64,000 nucleotides of DNA, taken from assembly GCA_003665825.1 (NCBI GenBank), contig QPFY01000010.1:372001-436000 (forward strand), read 5' to 3'. Both the position numbers and the translations under genes were made by a program. The notes under the pieces were generated by a model. It did not search any database. It saw only the letters and a list, made by a program, of their open reading frames with translations, and was not told the DNA's origin. Source of the stretch: Microbotryum silenes-acaulis. Lineage: Eukaryota > Basidiomycota > Microbotryomycetes > Microbotryales > Microbotryaceae. Of the stretch, positions 32,801 to 43,231 are shown piece by piece. Every line of letters begins with the position of its first letter. Positions within the stretch are counted from its first letter, which is position 1.

Positions 32801-32969
32801 CCGAGGCGAACACGCGAAGGACCGCAGGTACCCGATCCTTCCACCCAAAGAGCCCAACGATCAGCATAACCACACGATCCTCCCACCAATCCGCCGAGTG
32901 AACGAGCTTCGGCACGAAGACCCTGTGCATCTTGGTCTCGATTGTTGCTCGTATGACGCTTGTCCAGGC
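29881..32969 (-). CDS. Fanzor (TnpB/IS605 OrfB-like) RNA-guided nuclease, first exon missing (copy B)
   Basis: This is a eukaryotic relative of TnpB and Cas12. Four exons on the minus strand (32,969-32,370, 32,264-31,311, 31,199-30,629 and 30,458-29,881) join with matching phases to give about 900 codons. RuvC-I appears as VVTVGIDPGTK near codon 555. RuvC-II and the zinc ribbon appear as VYYVDEDLTSSLCSNQDC near codon 790. A second Cys pair (YQCERGCQ) is followed by RuvC-III as HRDLVAGKNI near the C terminus. The segment FFIGAGGSSRG before RuvC-II also fits the family. All three catalytic acids (D, E, D) are present. Exon 1, seen in copy A, is absent: the acceptor of exon 2 (CTTCTAG) is fused to a 62-bp repeat. 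The first in-frame ATG is at 32,930. The last intron carries a 25-base C run. Confidence 0.82.
30541..30565. repeat. 25-base G:C homopolymer
   Basis: An uninterrupted run of 25 G on the plus strand (C on the coding strand of the Fanzor gene). It lies inside the intron between the last two Fanzor exons (30,459-30,628), upstream of the CTCAG acceptor. Its exact length may be unreliable because such runs are hard to sequence. Confidence 0.9.
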
Positions 32970-32971
32970 CT

Positions 32972-33033
32972 AGAAGGGCGTCTGGAACGACCTCTAAAGC
33001 GTCACCGAGGCAGTCGTGGCCGTGTTTGACCGT
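32972..33033 (-). repeat. 62-bp module, second copy, fused to Fanzor exon 2
   Basis: Reverse complement of 16,636-16,697 with no differences seen. Its end (GACGCCCTTCT) touches the AG of the Fanzor exon-2 acceptor. In copy A, about 2.7 kb carrying the XPG-like gene and Fanzor exon 1 separate the same two points. This reads most simply as a deletion junction. Confidence 0.85.
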
Positions 33034-33796
33034 CATCGGAGGAGGTATGAGGTGTGTAGGTGCAAGGCGCAAGGCACAAGGTGCAGGGTGCAGGAAGAAT
33101 CAAGGGTGTTCGAGAACGTCGCGCTGCCCGCTAGCTCGCTCCGAGCCGAAAAGCAAACGGGGGCAGGTCCAACAAAGGGTCGTTCGAGCTCAGAGTAGTG
33201 TGAGAAGATGCATTATAATGTCTCAAATTGTACCGTAAAATAGCCTGTACCCCATATTCGTTATTTTTGCTCTCAATCTTAGTCTGGTCAAGGCGGCGGC
33301 CTCCTTTCGGAAGATCGCAGTGGGGAGCTTGAGCGTCCACGATCTAGGCAGCGAGAATCCGCCAATTTTCTAATGAACAATGGATCGACGTACATGTAAA
33401 AAAATCATCTTTTCTTCTTTCAATATGACTTTGTCTTTGGGTGCCACCCTACTTGCATGACAGCCTCGACTCGCTGCGTCGGAGCTCTCGCGTGAAGCCG
33501 GTCCCGCAACCCAGCTCCGCGGCGGACTCGAGGTCGAATCGGGGTCGTCCCAACTCGGACCAAGCTGCTGGAGCGACAACCGCTGTATCGATCGCGGCGA
33601 TCTCAACTCTGGGGTGATCCCTGGAGCTCAACCTACTTGCTGAGATTTGACCGAGCTTGATCGACAAGGTATTTGGTCTTTCCGAGGGGTGGATCGTTGG
33701 CCTCGATGTGGGGTGTACGGTCCCCTGTCCGTTCAGGTCTTCGGCGCTCTCGGCCGCTCTCGGCCGCGCTCGGCAGAGGTGGAGAAGATCGAAAGG
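33034..33796. other. 763-bp segment present only in the right copy
   Basis: In the left copy the arm and the 62-bp module touch each other. Here they are separated by 763 bp. The segment contains a short imperfect repeat (GTGCAAGGCGCAAGGCACAAGG) near 33,059 and GCTCTCGGCCGCTCTCGGCCGC near 33,746, and no recognisable gene. I saw no clear target-site duplication at its borders, so it could be an insertion here or a deletion in the left copy. Confidence 0.6.
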
Positions 33797-34929
33797 TTGA
33801 AGTCACAGCGTGGCGTCATATTGATGACATGACTCATTCTGCCAAGCGCACGCCCCGCACCCAAGTCGGCGACCACCTCGAGCTCGTCGCCTCTCTCTCT
33901 CTCTCCTTCCTTCTCCTCGTCGACGCGCTCTGCACTTCTCGCACCACTTAATCTTGCCGACATCGCCCCCCTTTTCAGGAGGATACGAAACGGTGGCCTT
34001 TGTGGTGTGGTAGAGTCTGTCGTTCGATCCCTCCCACCGTCAAAAGTGTGAGTAACCACCTAGCTGTGATCGTGTTTGTGTGGCGTAGGGTCGGACTGAC
34101 TCGTCTCGTGTTTACCCGTCTCGCGTCCATCTTTCACCACATCACCTCCATCATCTTACCCCACACCACCTCTCCCCTCTCATTGTGATCTCTCGCTTCC
34201 CACCTCGCCACTGCCTCCGACCTTACCGTCTCTCGCTGCGTCACGGCTTGCCATCAGCCTATCCACTCGTCGACGAGTGTTGAATGGCGCCTACGGCATG
34301 TCGCTGAGGCTGTGTATGGTCCACAAGACCGCTTGCATCTGATGTACCCCGTGAGTCTTTGCTTTGACCCTGGATCGATCGATGGATCGATCGTACTCGC
34401 CGGCCCTTGACGACGGGCGAGACGGGGCTGACGATTCGATCCTCGCCTACACTCTCCACAGAGTAGCCTCCACTGCGTCACCGAGTGGACCGATCTCACC
34501 TGCTCGGATCAAGGGAGGTTCACGGTACCCTAAACATCAGTGAGTAGCATGTACCCTAATCCTATGGTACCAGGTAGCTTACTTCTAGTACACGCTTCAA
34601 CCTCCAGCTGTACACGGTCTTCAAGCCATCTCCACCTCGGTCGACAAGGTCCCCTTTTGTTTTTTGTTAATTTCGAATTGGTTACACCTCGGAACTCTAT
34701 GTTGGCGGTGCTCAGGCGACTTTGTTTTTTGTTAATTTCGAATTGGTTACACCTCGGAACTCTATGTTGGCGGTGCTCAGGCGACTTGTCCTTGTTTAGC
34801 CTAGCCAGATCCGACTCCTCATTGAGCCTCCCTCGTGAACCCTTTTCTCGCATCCCTAGTGTTTTCATTTGTGTTTTGTAGTTTCGAGTGCACGCATCGA
34901 GATGCGCATGCACCACGGATTTGAAATTC
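33797..34929. repeat. right inverted arm (copy B)
   Basis: Reverse complement of the left arm at 15,582-16,635, almost identical over the inner 700 bp. It is longer because of a perfect 65-bp tandem duplication at 34,656-34,785. The outer tip ends in CCACGGATTTGAAATTC and lies 95 bp from the start codon of the F-box-like gene. It contains the 51-base hairpin-forming segment at 33,990-34,040. No gene was recognised inside. Confidence 0.85.
34656..34785. repeat. perfect 65-bp tandem duplication
   Basis: Two adjacent identical 65-base units starting TTTGTTTTTTGTTAATTTCG and ending GCTCAGGCGAC. The left arm and the solo copy near 60,740 carry a single, slightly diverged unit, so the duplication happened in this copy. 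Confidence 0.93.
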
Positions 34930-35024
34930 GATGGCTCCATACTACCCTCCTGAGGCTCGAGGCTCGAGGTCCCGGGTCCCCTCCGCGACGATTGGGCGAC
35001 TTTGCCCGCGACACTCGCCACAGC

Positions 35025-37334
35025 ATGTCGGGTCAGGGAACACCGCAGCTGCCGGTCGAGCTGCTCGAATACATACTCTTGACGCTGTCTAGAACGGACC
35101 TGCAGCCGACTACGCTCGCGGTGATCAAGGCCTGTTTGTGTATGTCGCCCTGGTCGTCGGCATTGCTACTGCGCCACCTGCGAATCACCCGGCCAGGCCA
35201 GGCCGCACAGTGCCTCGCCAAGTTGCGCCAACAACCGAGGTGGCCTGCACTCGTGCGCACTGCTGTCGTAGAATGCTGGAGGTCAGTGTGGCGTTGGCGA
35301 TCCGGAACTCGGGGAAAGATGACGTCGTAATCGAAGGCCTCCGGGTGCAGTCCAGCTCTCATTGCATGGAGTACCTCTCTGACCGAATTTGTTACCGCAA
35401 CAGAGGTGATCCTCAACTCATCATCAACTTGGTGGCCGCGTTGCCCGTCCTCACCTCGCTGCGCATGACGATTGGACCCATGTTCGCGCCGGACCATCTC
35501 GAAGAAATGCTCGAGCGCCCGACCTTTCGAGCTTCGATACAGCAATTATGGCTGCGTTTTAACCCTTATGTACTCGAGAGGTCCTACTATTCCTTTCTCA
35601 AGGTAAGGTACTTGCCTTCTCGTACAGGACCCAAAGTTAGTGATGTCTAATACCGAGCTATCCTCGCTTTCGGACAGGGCGCCTACTTCGATACCGCACT
35701 TTTGGCGATCGCCCAGTGGCCGGTCGAAGCCGCACCTCATCTTCGTTGTCTGGCGTATGCCCAAGACCTTCTACCTTCGCATGGCATCGTGCGTCAAGCA
35801 ACCCCGGCGTTCGGCCTGCAAGAACTGACCGATTCGCTCGACGAGTTCGGCGCGGAACCCCCGGCAACGTCGGCATCGTTAACACCTAAGCCACCGATCC
35901 AATTGCCGGACACCTCGGCCCCTCGGTTAGCAAAACGTCTCGAGGCCGAAAAGGCGGACTTTGCTCAGCCCATTGTGAGTTTCAAGATAACGAGAATGAG
36001 AACCTGAATTCCGGCTGGTGTACGATAAGAGACACTTGTGAAAGGTCGTCCGCCTGCTTTCGGTTCGACGACCTTATGGCGCTCTGACCTCGCGCTGCAT
36101 ACCTCGATCCAGGTTTTCCACCGACTTTCTTGCATCACCGCCTTGGCCACCTCCCCCATCGGCTCTCAATTGACCCATTTCGTCCTTCGCTTGCCTCGTC
36201 GCAATGTATTACTCTCGTTGACTGCCTACATAGTCTGGCCACCCCCGCGACCGTTTGCCTCACTGCTTTCGATCGACCTTTCCACAACGCATATCGTCGC
36301 CGATCAACGGCTACCGCTTTTCCTGAGGTTGCATCCAAATCTTCGACATCTGACACTGGATCGCTGTTCGGGATTGATCGGGGATCGCGAAGCTGATCAA
36401 CCGGCGGCGACCAACACCCTCAAATGGCTAGGTAGGTAGTTCCCCGGCCGAACTCTTTTCCATTCCCAGATACTGACCCCCGTCCCTTGTGTTCGCCTCT
36501 TCGCTAGGTCACACCTGTGCGAGTATTGGCAAGACGCGTGCCGATGAAGCCCTGAGGCAATGGCGTAAACTTGTTCGCGATCGCTCAGAAGTTTCCGCTC
36601 CAGGATCCGGATCCGCGACCTCGTCGGCTGCACCAATGCGTCGGCTCCGTCGTGGATCGATGTTGTCCCTTCAGCACGCGCCAGCGCAACCCTCCCCTGC
36701 ACCCTCGCACGCGGTTGTTAGGGATTTACTCATCGTCGCCCCTCCACCTCGACTCGAATCCCTCGGGCTAGGCTTGTTCGACCTCGCAGCGCAGCTCGTC
36801 CCGTTGTGGCGCGAGACGTTTGCCGAAGGATACGTTGAAGCCATGGATCGATGTATTGCCAAGCTGCGTGAGCAAATCGCCCGATGGGAAGCGTGGAACG
36901 AAGCCGATAAGCTGAGGGATGGGACTCGGCGGATGATCGCGTTCAAGGAGGAACTACCGTCTTTCGACGCAGACGGGCCTCGGCTTGGACAACAAGAGTT
37001 CGATGAGGATCCCTTGTTTTCTAGCTTCCTCTCGACCAACGGTATGATTGTTGTCGATGCAAGCTGGGCTCGGTCGGTCCTGTCGACCTACCTGTCCAAA
37101 CTGGGAGGGTTCATCCTCTGCCTGACGCCGGATTGCTCCAGTGCTCGCGGGGTCGCCCATCTTTCGCTTGCGTTGAATGGAGCCCAGGACAGGCAGGAGA
37201 GGGAATGGAGCGAAAAGATGAATTGGGAGAGGGAGAGAATAGATCGGAGAGCGTGGAGAAGACCTGCTGAGGAGCATGAGGTTGGGTGCGCGCACGTGCA
37301 GAGTCGAGTGGCTTGGGAGGAAGAGGAGGATTGA
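35025..37334 (+). CDS. F-box-like protein
   Basis: Five exons (35025-35285, 35351-35602, 35678-35974, 36113-36431 and 36508-37334) join in frame to give about 651 residues. The N terminus LPVELLEYILLTLSRTDLQ, followed by LAVIKACLCMSPWSSALLLRHLRI, fits an F-box, the Skp1-binding motif of SCF ubiquitin ligases. The rest is a long region with scattered Leu-rich stretches (LTSLRMTIG, LLSIDLSTTHI, LRHLTLDRC) reminiscent of degenerate leucine-rich repeats, and a charged C terminus. Substrate and process are unknown. The start codon lies 95 bp from the end of the right arm, so the promoter is probably inside the repeat or was replaced by it. Part of exons 3-4 is copied at 20,218-20,738. Confidence 0.7.
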
Positions 37335-37391
37335 TTTGAGTTTGAGACGATTTCGATAGTGGAACGGCGTTGCCCATGCAGTATGATCATG

Positions 37392-38504
37392 CTAGATCCA
37401 CCATCTTGTATCGGCGCTAATCCTCCAGGTCGGCGGGCTCGCGACATTTCGACTGCTCATATGAACGCATCTCGCCGGATCAATGATGACGACATCGCCT
37501 CTGTTCATATCGGCCGATTCCCACCGTATCGTCTGATCCTCGAGGTACTTTTCATGAATCCACCCCGACTTGGTTCCGTCTCCGCCAACCTTCATCGGTG
37601 GGAGAAAAATGTCGGGAGCGATAACGAGTGATCCTAGTTCTGTCGGGATATTGTCGAGGGGGATCCAAGCCGTTAAGAGAGTCGGGAAGGACGAGGTGGG
37701 AAAATAGGTTCGATCGACGTGCAGACCCGTGTAGAGCGAGGGGCCTACAGCTCGCAGCCATTTGTAAGGGTGGGTTCGCAATTCGGGTAGACATGTTGTA
37801 CTCGGCGGCGTTGCGAATCCGACCGTGTCGGAACTCGGAGTGATCAGAAGTGACCTGATCAGGCGCCGAAGAGAGTCGTGTTCCAGTACAGAGAGGACGT
37901 CTGGATGCCGGTGCAAGTCCGTTCGATTGAGCAATTCGGGTGCTCTCTTGTCTTTGATCGATTCGGGATTGATGTACAAGGGGTCCTCGGTAAGGTCCAG
38001 GCACGTGCTCGTGTCGAGGAACCCATTGGAAGCGAGGTCGAGCGCGAGCGTACGGCGTGCGATCGTCACCAGTTCACACGGCAGGAACGAGCGAAGGTAC
38101 AAGAAGCCATCCTGGGCGAGTTGCCGGCGCAACGCAAGGGGCTCGAGGATGGTGGGCTCGCGTAGTTGATGGGCCACCACAAGAGAGCACTCAAGAGATG
38201 CCACGGGTCGTGGCCAGGTAGCGGTCTGCACGTGAGTTTGAACACTGAGCGGGTTAGAAGCAAGCACTCTGTGGACCGGTCTGAGCTCTGCGTTGCCTCA
38301 CCATGCGGTTATGCGTTCGAAGAGGAAGGCTGCGGGCTGTAATCCGGGGCAAGCAAGCACATCGTTACAATCCGATCGGGGGCTAGTCGCGCACGGTCCG
38401 CGACAGCCTGCGGAAGCAGTGCGTTTGAAAGCTCGCGCGGACTCGGAGGCGCTGGTCGAAGCATCGTACGGCACTTCGGAGTTGCTCTCAGTCGATATGC
38501 TCAT
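37392..38504 (-). CDS. phytanoyl-CoA dioxygenase (PhyH)-like protein
   Basis: This resembles Fe(II)/2-oxoglutarate-dependent oxygenases of the PhyH family. Two exons (38,504-38,302 and 38,244-37,392) join in frame to give about 351 residues. Exon 2 shows QDGFLYLRSFLP at the start of the double-stranded beta-helix, the iron ligands in GLHVDRTYF (H-x-D), AWIPLDNIPTELGSLVIAPD, and the distal ligand region GDVVIIDPARCVHMSSRN followed by WRISADTRW, with the Arg that binds 2-oxoglutarate. The substrate cannot be told from the sequence. The Ser/Ala-rich N-terminal exon has no recognised domain. The gene converges on the F-box-like gene with only 57 bases between stops. Confidence 0.82.
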
Positions 38505-38758
38505 CGGATGTTCAAGAAAAGGGATGGTTTCGCGCGACACATGCTTTGGTTGCCTCTCGTTGGGTAACAAGTATTAGCGGCAGGTTTCCTCAGCGGTCTC
38601 GGTGGAGGCAGTCAACTTCAGAAGTCGGCTCTTTGAAGCAGTTAAAATCTACTTTGATCACTTCCTCTTACGACATAATAAAGATATACGGTGTACACAC
38701 CGATCCGTACCATGAATATGTCACAGGCTTTCCCGTTGTAAGAGAGACACACAGATAC

Positions 38759-41238
38759 TTAGTTCGAGAAGAGAATGCGAAACGCGCGAGTGAAGAAAGG
38801 GGCGTTGCGTCGCTCCTCTCGGTAGAGGCGCATCTCCTCGACGGTGAGCCACGATTTACGTCCCGTCTACAGAGTATGGAATAAGGCACACGGTCAGCAT
38901 AGGCGCTGTAGAATCATATTCAGGGCACTCTACTCACATCGAGATCGATGTCATGGGCTCGCTGAGGCAACGTGCGCTTCCACAGGAAAGCGACGACCCA
39001 GAAGAAGAGCAGTACGGGCATGGCGAGGTAGACCTTGAAGAACGTTTCGGCGGCGGCCTTGGGATCGCTCTCCATGCCTCCAATGGGCCAAATCGCAACG
39101 TAGAACTGGGCGATGAGAACAAGGATGACGAGGATGAGGCCGAACCAGGAGCCATAGACGCCACCGGCGGCCTTGAAGGGAAGCTCCTCAACGGAGTGGC
39201 CTTGGACCTTCCAAGCGCGACGGAAACGGATGTGGCACAAGCAGATCGAGCCCCAAGTGAAGAGAGTCGACAGACCAGACAAGGCGAGGAGCCATTCGAA
39301 GATGACATCCCCAGAGCTCGAGACATTGACGTAGGCGATGGGGCCGAACGCGAGGACGAACAAGACCGACCAGAGGGGTCGTCCGCTTCGATCGACGTAG
39401 GCAAACACCTTGGGGGCGTAGCCGGTCTCGGCCAGGGCCGTCAAGACACGAGATCCGGCGTAGACGCAGGACAACCCAATGGATAGAACCGAGATGCAGA
39501 TGGTAGCGTTAATGAGATGGTTGAGGCCGCGGATTCCCGCTCGGTCAACCATGATGACGAACGGCGAAGTACCGGCTCCGCTGCCACCGAGGAGACGCTC
39601 ATCGTTATAAGGGATATTGAGACCGATGATCAGGAGCGACGAAAGGTAGATAACGGTAATGCGCCTGTGATATACCACCCCGGTGAATCAGCAAGTCGTT
39701 ACCAGACAAAACACTGGCGTGGCCAAATGTCGGCCATTCTACAACTTACCAGAAAGTGCCCTTGACGGCGCCGGGCATCGTCTGGCGGGGGTTGGGGGTC
39801 TCAGTAGCCGCAAGGCCGACGAGTTCGGTACCAGCAAAGGAGAAAGCAGCAGTCACGAATACGGCGCACACGCCTGCGATGTAACCTCGACCTCGGTCAG
39901 CCCAAGAGTACTCAGAGACTTCGGCTTGAGCAGGAGAACTCACCCTTGAACCCGTTGGCGAACGCTCCCGGGCTCCTCCATAGATCACCACCAAGATATG
40001 TGGTGTATTCGCCCGCCGAGGGGCCGGCACCGACGTTGAGCACGATACCGATGATGACGAAGATCACGACGACGGTCAACTTGAGGCACGAGGACCAAAA
40101 CTCCTCTTCGGCAAAGCCGAGGGTACCGAAGATGTTCACAAAGATGATGGCAAACCAGAAAATGGTGATCCACGCCGCGATTGGCACTGACTCAGTCCAA
40201 TATTGCACCTATGTGAGCAGTTAAAAAGGGAAAGGTCAGCAAGGGTCGTACAGCTTCAAGCGCAGCGATCACAGGATTGGTGTAGAGGGCCACTCACCGT
40301 GATGCCCGCTGCGGTAATCTCGAGCGGCAAGACGACCGCCCATTGGAAGAGATAGTTGTAGCCTGTGTTCAGGGAGCAGCCGTCAACACGATCCAGAGAG
40401 TACCGGATGACTTCACATTCAGATGCAACCCACCGAGAGCCATCCCGAAGCCGGGATCTAAAAAGCGGACAGCAAGGGTGTAGAAGCCACCGGAGATGGG
40501 ATAGAGAATAGCGAGTTCACCGAGGCATTGCGTAACGTTGATCATCATGATGCCGATGAGAGACCATGCAATGAGGATACCAGCGGGGCCACCGTTTCTA
40601 AGAGCTTGTCCCGAACCGCTGCAGGACGAGAACGAGGCAAAGTACGTCAGCAACCGATGGATTGTCGGCTGCTCCTGGGCTCGGGCGAAGGCGCCTGAAA
40701 AACTTGCATGAAAAGACCGGTACCGATTGAGCCGCCGACGGCGATCATGGTCAAATGACGAGGCTTCATCTTTTGCTGAAGCATTGGGTTCGCTCCCTCT
40801 TTGAGGGGATCGATGTGAGCCGCCGAACCATGAACTTTGAGACCGGCAGTGCTACCGGGGGCGCGGGTGTACGATCGGAAAGAAAGACCGGCGCGCGTCC
40901 AGATCGACTCCTGGGAAGGGTCGTAAATTTCGGGAGCGGCGGTGGTGGTCTGCGGTATTTAAAATGGCCGGCACAGGAACATCAGTCAAGTGTCGTGTAA
41001 GTGAGAAATGTTCCCTGCACTGATGATTACGACCTGCTAGTCACTACCCAAGCTTTCCGACGCCCCTGACCCTCCGATCAGGAGCGGCGAGGGGGTGGCA
41101 AGCTTCGCTTGGTCTGGGATCCGGGTTCATTCGCCGAGCTGTGGGAAAGGACGCGACACTTACGACGTGAACATCATTGTCACTGGGTTCCTTCTCGGAG
41201 CTCTTATCAAAGGCGTGCTTGTCTAGGGTGGCTGACAT
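38759..41238 (-). CDS. amino-acid permease (APC/YAT family)
   Basis: This is a plasma-membrane proton-coupled amino-acid transporter by family. The first exon is 41,238-41,164 (SATLDKHAFDKSSEKEP), followed by about six more exons down to a TAA at 38,759-38,761. Conserved features include MKPRHLTMIAVGGSIGTGLF, GSGQALRNGGPAG (TM1), NVTQCLGELAILYPISGGFYTLAVRFLDP (TM2-3), YNYLFQWAVVLPLEITAA, FSFAGTELVGLAATETPNPRQTMP (TM6 region) and SVLSIGLSCVYAGSRVLTALAETGYAP. The TM1 intron starts with GCAAGT, not GT: only a GC..AG splice rebuilds the conserved IGTGLFIGSGQ. The acceptor of exon 2 (near 40,972 or 40,938) is not settled. Substrate specificity is unknown. Confidence 0.9.
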
Positions 41239-43231
41239 CGCGGTGCGGCGGCGCACTTGAAAAGCGACGAATGGGAAAAGAGGAGGAGAAGAGGCAAAGA
41301 TACGGGCGGGAGGGATGCCGCGCCCTATTTGCAGAGGCGATATTGCAAAGACAGGCCTACCGGGACAAAGCATGTTCAGCTTGGGCTTTTCAACTGGCCA
41401 CGTCTTGAGCAAAGTCTTGGGATAAGCCCATGGCCAAAGTTTACCATGCGTCACCGTCCGAATCGCGCTCGGCGCCAGCGATCCTCGACCAGTAAAAAAA
41501 CCCTTGGCTCGCGGCGGCCGCCTTGGCTTGCCCGATCGGTGTTCTTCCCCGCTGGCCTTTCGCGAGCGTGAGCTCCTGCGACGCGGGGAATTGGCAATCG
41601 CCACAATCTTCGACGGCAACAATTCCACTCTCGACGGCAACCCGTGACCCTGGGACCCGTGTGGCTGGCGGTCTTCTCTCCACTGTGACGGCCCTGCTCC
41701 GTGCTCTCGCCTATCCGCCCAAGCGTTCCCCACGCCTCCCACAACACATCGCCGAATGATTTGAAGAAGCGTCCGATAAGCACGCAGCCCTCGGAGTGCC
41801 ATCTCTCGGGGGTCAGTAGGTATCGAACGCCCCCCCCCCCTATTGTCACTCGCCGGAGCATACGGGTCGATCAATGACACGCAGGCACGAAAATGGTGCT
41901 GCGACGTAAAAAAAGCCGACGGGCTGCAGCTCTAGTTCACCAGTCGTTGCGCCTTCTGAGTTGTAAGCGCTCAGCGGTCAGGATTCTACCCAGGCTGATT
42001 CGCTTGTCGGTCTAACGAGATGATTATAAGTAGATTTTGGGACTTACACATGGGTAACCGATTCATCTCTTCCGATCGGTGGCGTCCGAGATCGCGGGCG
42101 ACCGAGCGACTGATCGGCTGCGCCGAGCACAGCGCTTAGCTTGGCGATGGCCCCTTCCCGGAGGAAATCCAGCTTGGTTCCCCCTGAAGGGTTCCTCCAA
42201 TGGGAGCGTTCGGCCCATGTCCGGTACCGCAGTACCTCTGGGTCTCACCGATATCTACCAAGGCAACAAGGTACCTTCCAACATTTCTTTAACCCAGAAC
42301 ATTCCACAGAAGCAGCAGACTAAGTAGTAGTATGTCGTATCGCAGGAGTTACTGGGGATCACTCGATTCGGGTTAACGCCAAGGCATTTGATTTTCGTGA
42401 TTTTCGCTGTCTCGAATGCTCTGCAGCCGACCCAACAGAAGCTGGCGCGCCACGTGACGCCTGCAGCACGAGCTCAACTTAACCCTCTCAGTGGTACCTA
42501 CCTACCAAGGTACACTGGCACTCGCCTACGTTGACACCAAAAAAATGTTTGATAATCAGGATCTTAAGATATCAAACATCTACACATACTCAGAGCAGCT
42601 CCCTCTGAGAAGCTCGTCTGAAGTAGACTCGCGAGATATCTCCGAAGGCCGCTCAAAACCACAAACTTCGTAGCTGTGAGGGAATAGTGCCGACTGCTCG
42701 TGATTCTCCAGCATCCTCAAATCGCCCATATTCCTATGTTCACTATGTTGTAAACAGACTCTCGGCGGCGCATGAGTGCTCGTCCCTGGCCCCCTGTCTC
42801 TGACAAAGACTGATCCTGCAGTGCGCCGGCTCCGAGCGTCGTACCGTGTACGTCATCGCCAGAACCACTGCACTGCCACTCAAAGTCCACGACACGAGTC
42901 ACCAAGGTGACTAGAGTTGCTCCTCTTTGATTCCTACAAATTACAGGCTCCTTCCTGCATTGACTGCCAACTGCCATGGAGGACTGGGATGGAGTTGGTC
43001 ACAAGTTGCAGATCGGCTGAGTTTGGACCCTGAGGGCCGTGAGTTCGTCGGCTAATTTGACGTTAGACATCCCTCGTGTTCCCAATTTGGCCTCGCGCGC
43101 GAGCTATATGGGCACTACACTACGCCAATGAGAGCCAACGACTCGCGCCAATTCCAATCACAGCCGGGTCAGCAGTCGAGACCACGGCACTTGCCTTCGA
43201 GCCACCGCTTGACCTGCTTCGGCTTCTGGGC
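41239..43231. other. divergent intergenic region, permease and Zn2Cys6 regulator
   Basis: About 2 kb between the start codons of the permease and the regulator, which are transcribed away from each other, so both promoters are here. ORFs in it lack family signals. A 12-base C run lies near 41,831. The ACCTACC/GGTACCTTCC-like pieces near 42,230-42,510 are scattered and not an array. No RNA gene was seen. Confidence 0.5.

Noticed and set aside
32506..33072. Minus-strand ORF starting TVKHGHDCLGDALEVV as the first exon of the Fanzor gene
   Set aside because: It is out of frame with Fanzor exon 2 and has no donor that would correct this. The 62-bp module is merely juxtaposed.
33990..34040. A functional tRNA gene
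   Set aside because: T-arm-like and D-arm-like pieces are present, but there is no anticodon stem or loop and no normal acceptor layout. It is listed only as a hairpin observation.
41044..41880. 278-codon minus-strand ORF upstream of the permease
   Set aside because: Only its last part, from the ATG at 41,238, fits the permease N terminus. The rest has no family signal and is probably 5' UTR or promoter.
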